Origin: an uncultured Lachnospiraceae bacterium | GTDB taxonomy: Bacteria; Bacillota; Clostridia; Lachnospirales; Lachnospiraceae | Assembly: GCA_910579085.1 (NCBI GenBank) | Contig: CAJTRU010000024.1 | Location: 1-51,722, forward strand | Direction of reading: 5' to 3' | DNA: 51,722 bases | Shown: positions 51,621 to 51,722 of the stretch, piece after piece | How the letters are laid out: every line of letters starts with the position of its first letter | Position numbering within the stretch: position 1 is the first letter of the stretch | The notes under the pieces: generated by a model | What the model saw: the letters and a program-made list of their open reading frames with translations, nothing else | What the model was told of the DNA's origin: nothing | Databases searched by the model: none | Position numbers and translations under genes: made by a program

Positions 51621-51722
51621 ATTTCCAGTTATCTTGTGTTTTTGTATGGTTCATGGACGGTTTTTAATGCCAGAGCCACAATATTCCATACAGGGGCACG
51701 TTCTCACTACGTTAACCCACGC
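51621..51722. repeat. Start of a third palindromic element, cut by the window end
   Basis: ATTTCCAGTTATCTTGTG at 51621 is followed by GGACGGTTTTTAATGCCAGAGCC, then CACAATATTCCATACAGGGGC and TACGTTAACCCACGC, given as separate parts. These match the inverted right arm of the block-1 B unit (766-1043) closely and the left arm of 28894-29373 slightly less. The element continues beyond the window. Confidence 0.8.

Noticed and set aside
1..51722. CRISPR array, prophage or integrative element
   Set aside because: No short regularly spaced direct repeats, integrase, transposase or phage structural genes were found on either strand.

Overview
The window looks like chromosomal DNA of a low-G+C, motile anaerobe of the Lachnospiraceae (Clostridia). 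The reasons are gene content and style: a trimeric purine nucleoside phosphorylase, RecD2, HflX, 2,3-BPG-independent phosphoglycerate mutase, a LytTR regulator, three chemoreceptors, strong GGAGG-type ribosome binding sites, and frequent AGG (Arg), ACA (Thr), GCA (Ala) and CAG (Gln) codons. The genus cannot be fixed from the sequence alone. No phage, plasmid, IS transposase or CRISPR array was seen.

Layout. 1-1043 is non-coding and filled by large nested palindromes. 1267-10350 (+): a chemoreceptor, leuCD, an IspD/TarI-type cytidylyltransferase, an Spx/ArsC-like protein, queA, a lipid kinase and asnB. 10527-15812 (+): tRNA-Arg(CCG), a membrane-anchored protein, rluF, a divergent ligA, metA (acetyl-CoA type by its residue 111) and a PH-domain protein. 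16228-19917 (+): a heterodimeric ABC exporter with one degenerate ATP site. 20057-22318 (+): an AbiEi-like protein, purine nucleoside phosphorylase, a small membrane protein and a coiled-coil repeat protein. 22495-28184 (+): tRNA-Gly(CCC), a zinc-ribbon/TM2 protein, a diguanylate cyclase, a LytTR regulator, a BlaI-type repressor, a TPR lipoprotein and hflX. 28205-28828 (-): a membrane protein. 28894-29798: a second block of nested palindromes. 29879-32779 (+): a ferritin-like protein and recD2. 32801-33451 (-): a kinase-fold phosphotransferase. 33650-37230 (+): a MacA/MacB-like export system. 37317-38000 (+): three very small proteins, the last of the DUF2164 type. 38080-43004 (-): a response regulator, histidine kinase, ABC ATPase and large permease, with an internal promoter carrying an 11-bp-phased direct repeat. 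43422-44114 (+): an anchored extracellular protein. 44216-47269 (-): a sugar-binding lipoprotein and chemoreceptor that form an operon without a transporter. 47682-49987 (+): gpmI and a SUKH/SMI1 protein. 50067-51437 (-): a soluble chemoreceptor with a zinc-binding CZB domain. The window ends inside a third palindromic element.

The most unusual content is this family of nested inverted repeats at 11-1043, 28894-29798 and 51621 to the end. Each unit is built like an onion. Outer arms start with ATTTCCAGTTATC, inner arms follow, and at the centre is a hairpin. The central hairpins differ in sequence between units yet each stays self-complementary. A roughly 290-bp inner module sits in shell type A in one block and in shell type B in the other. 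The units encode no protein. They behave like non-autonomous palindromic mobile or structural elements and are the best candidate here for something undescribed.
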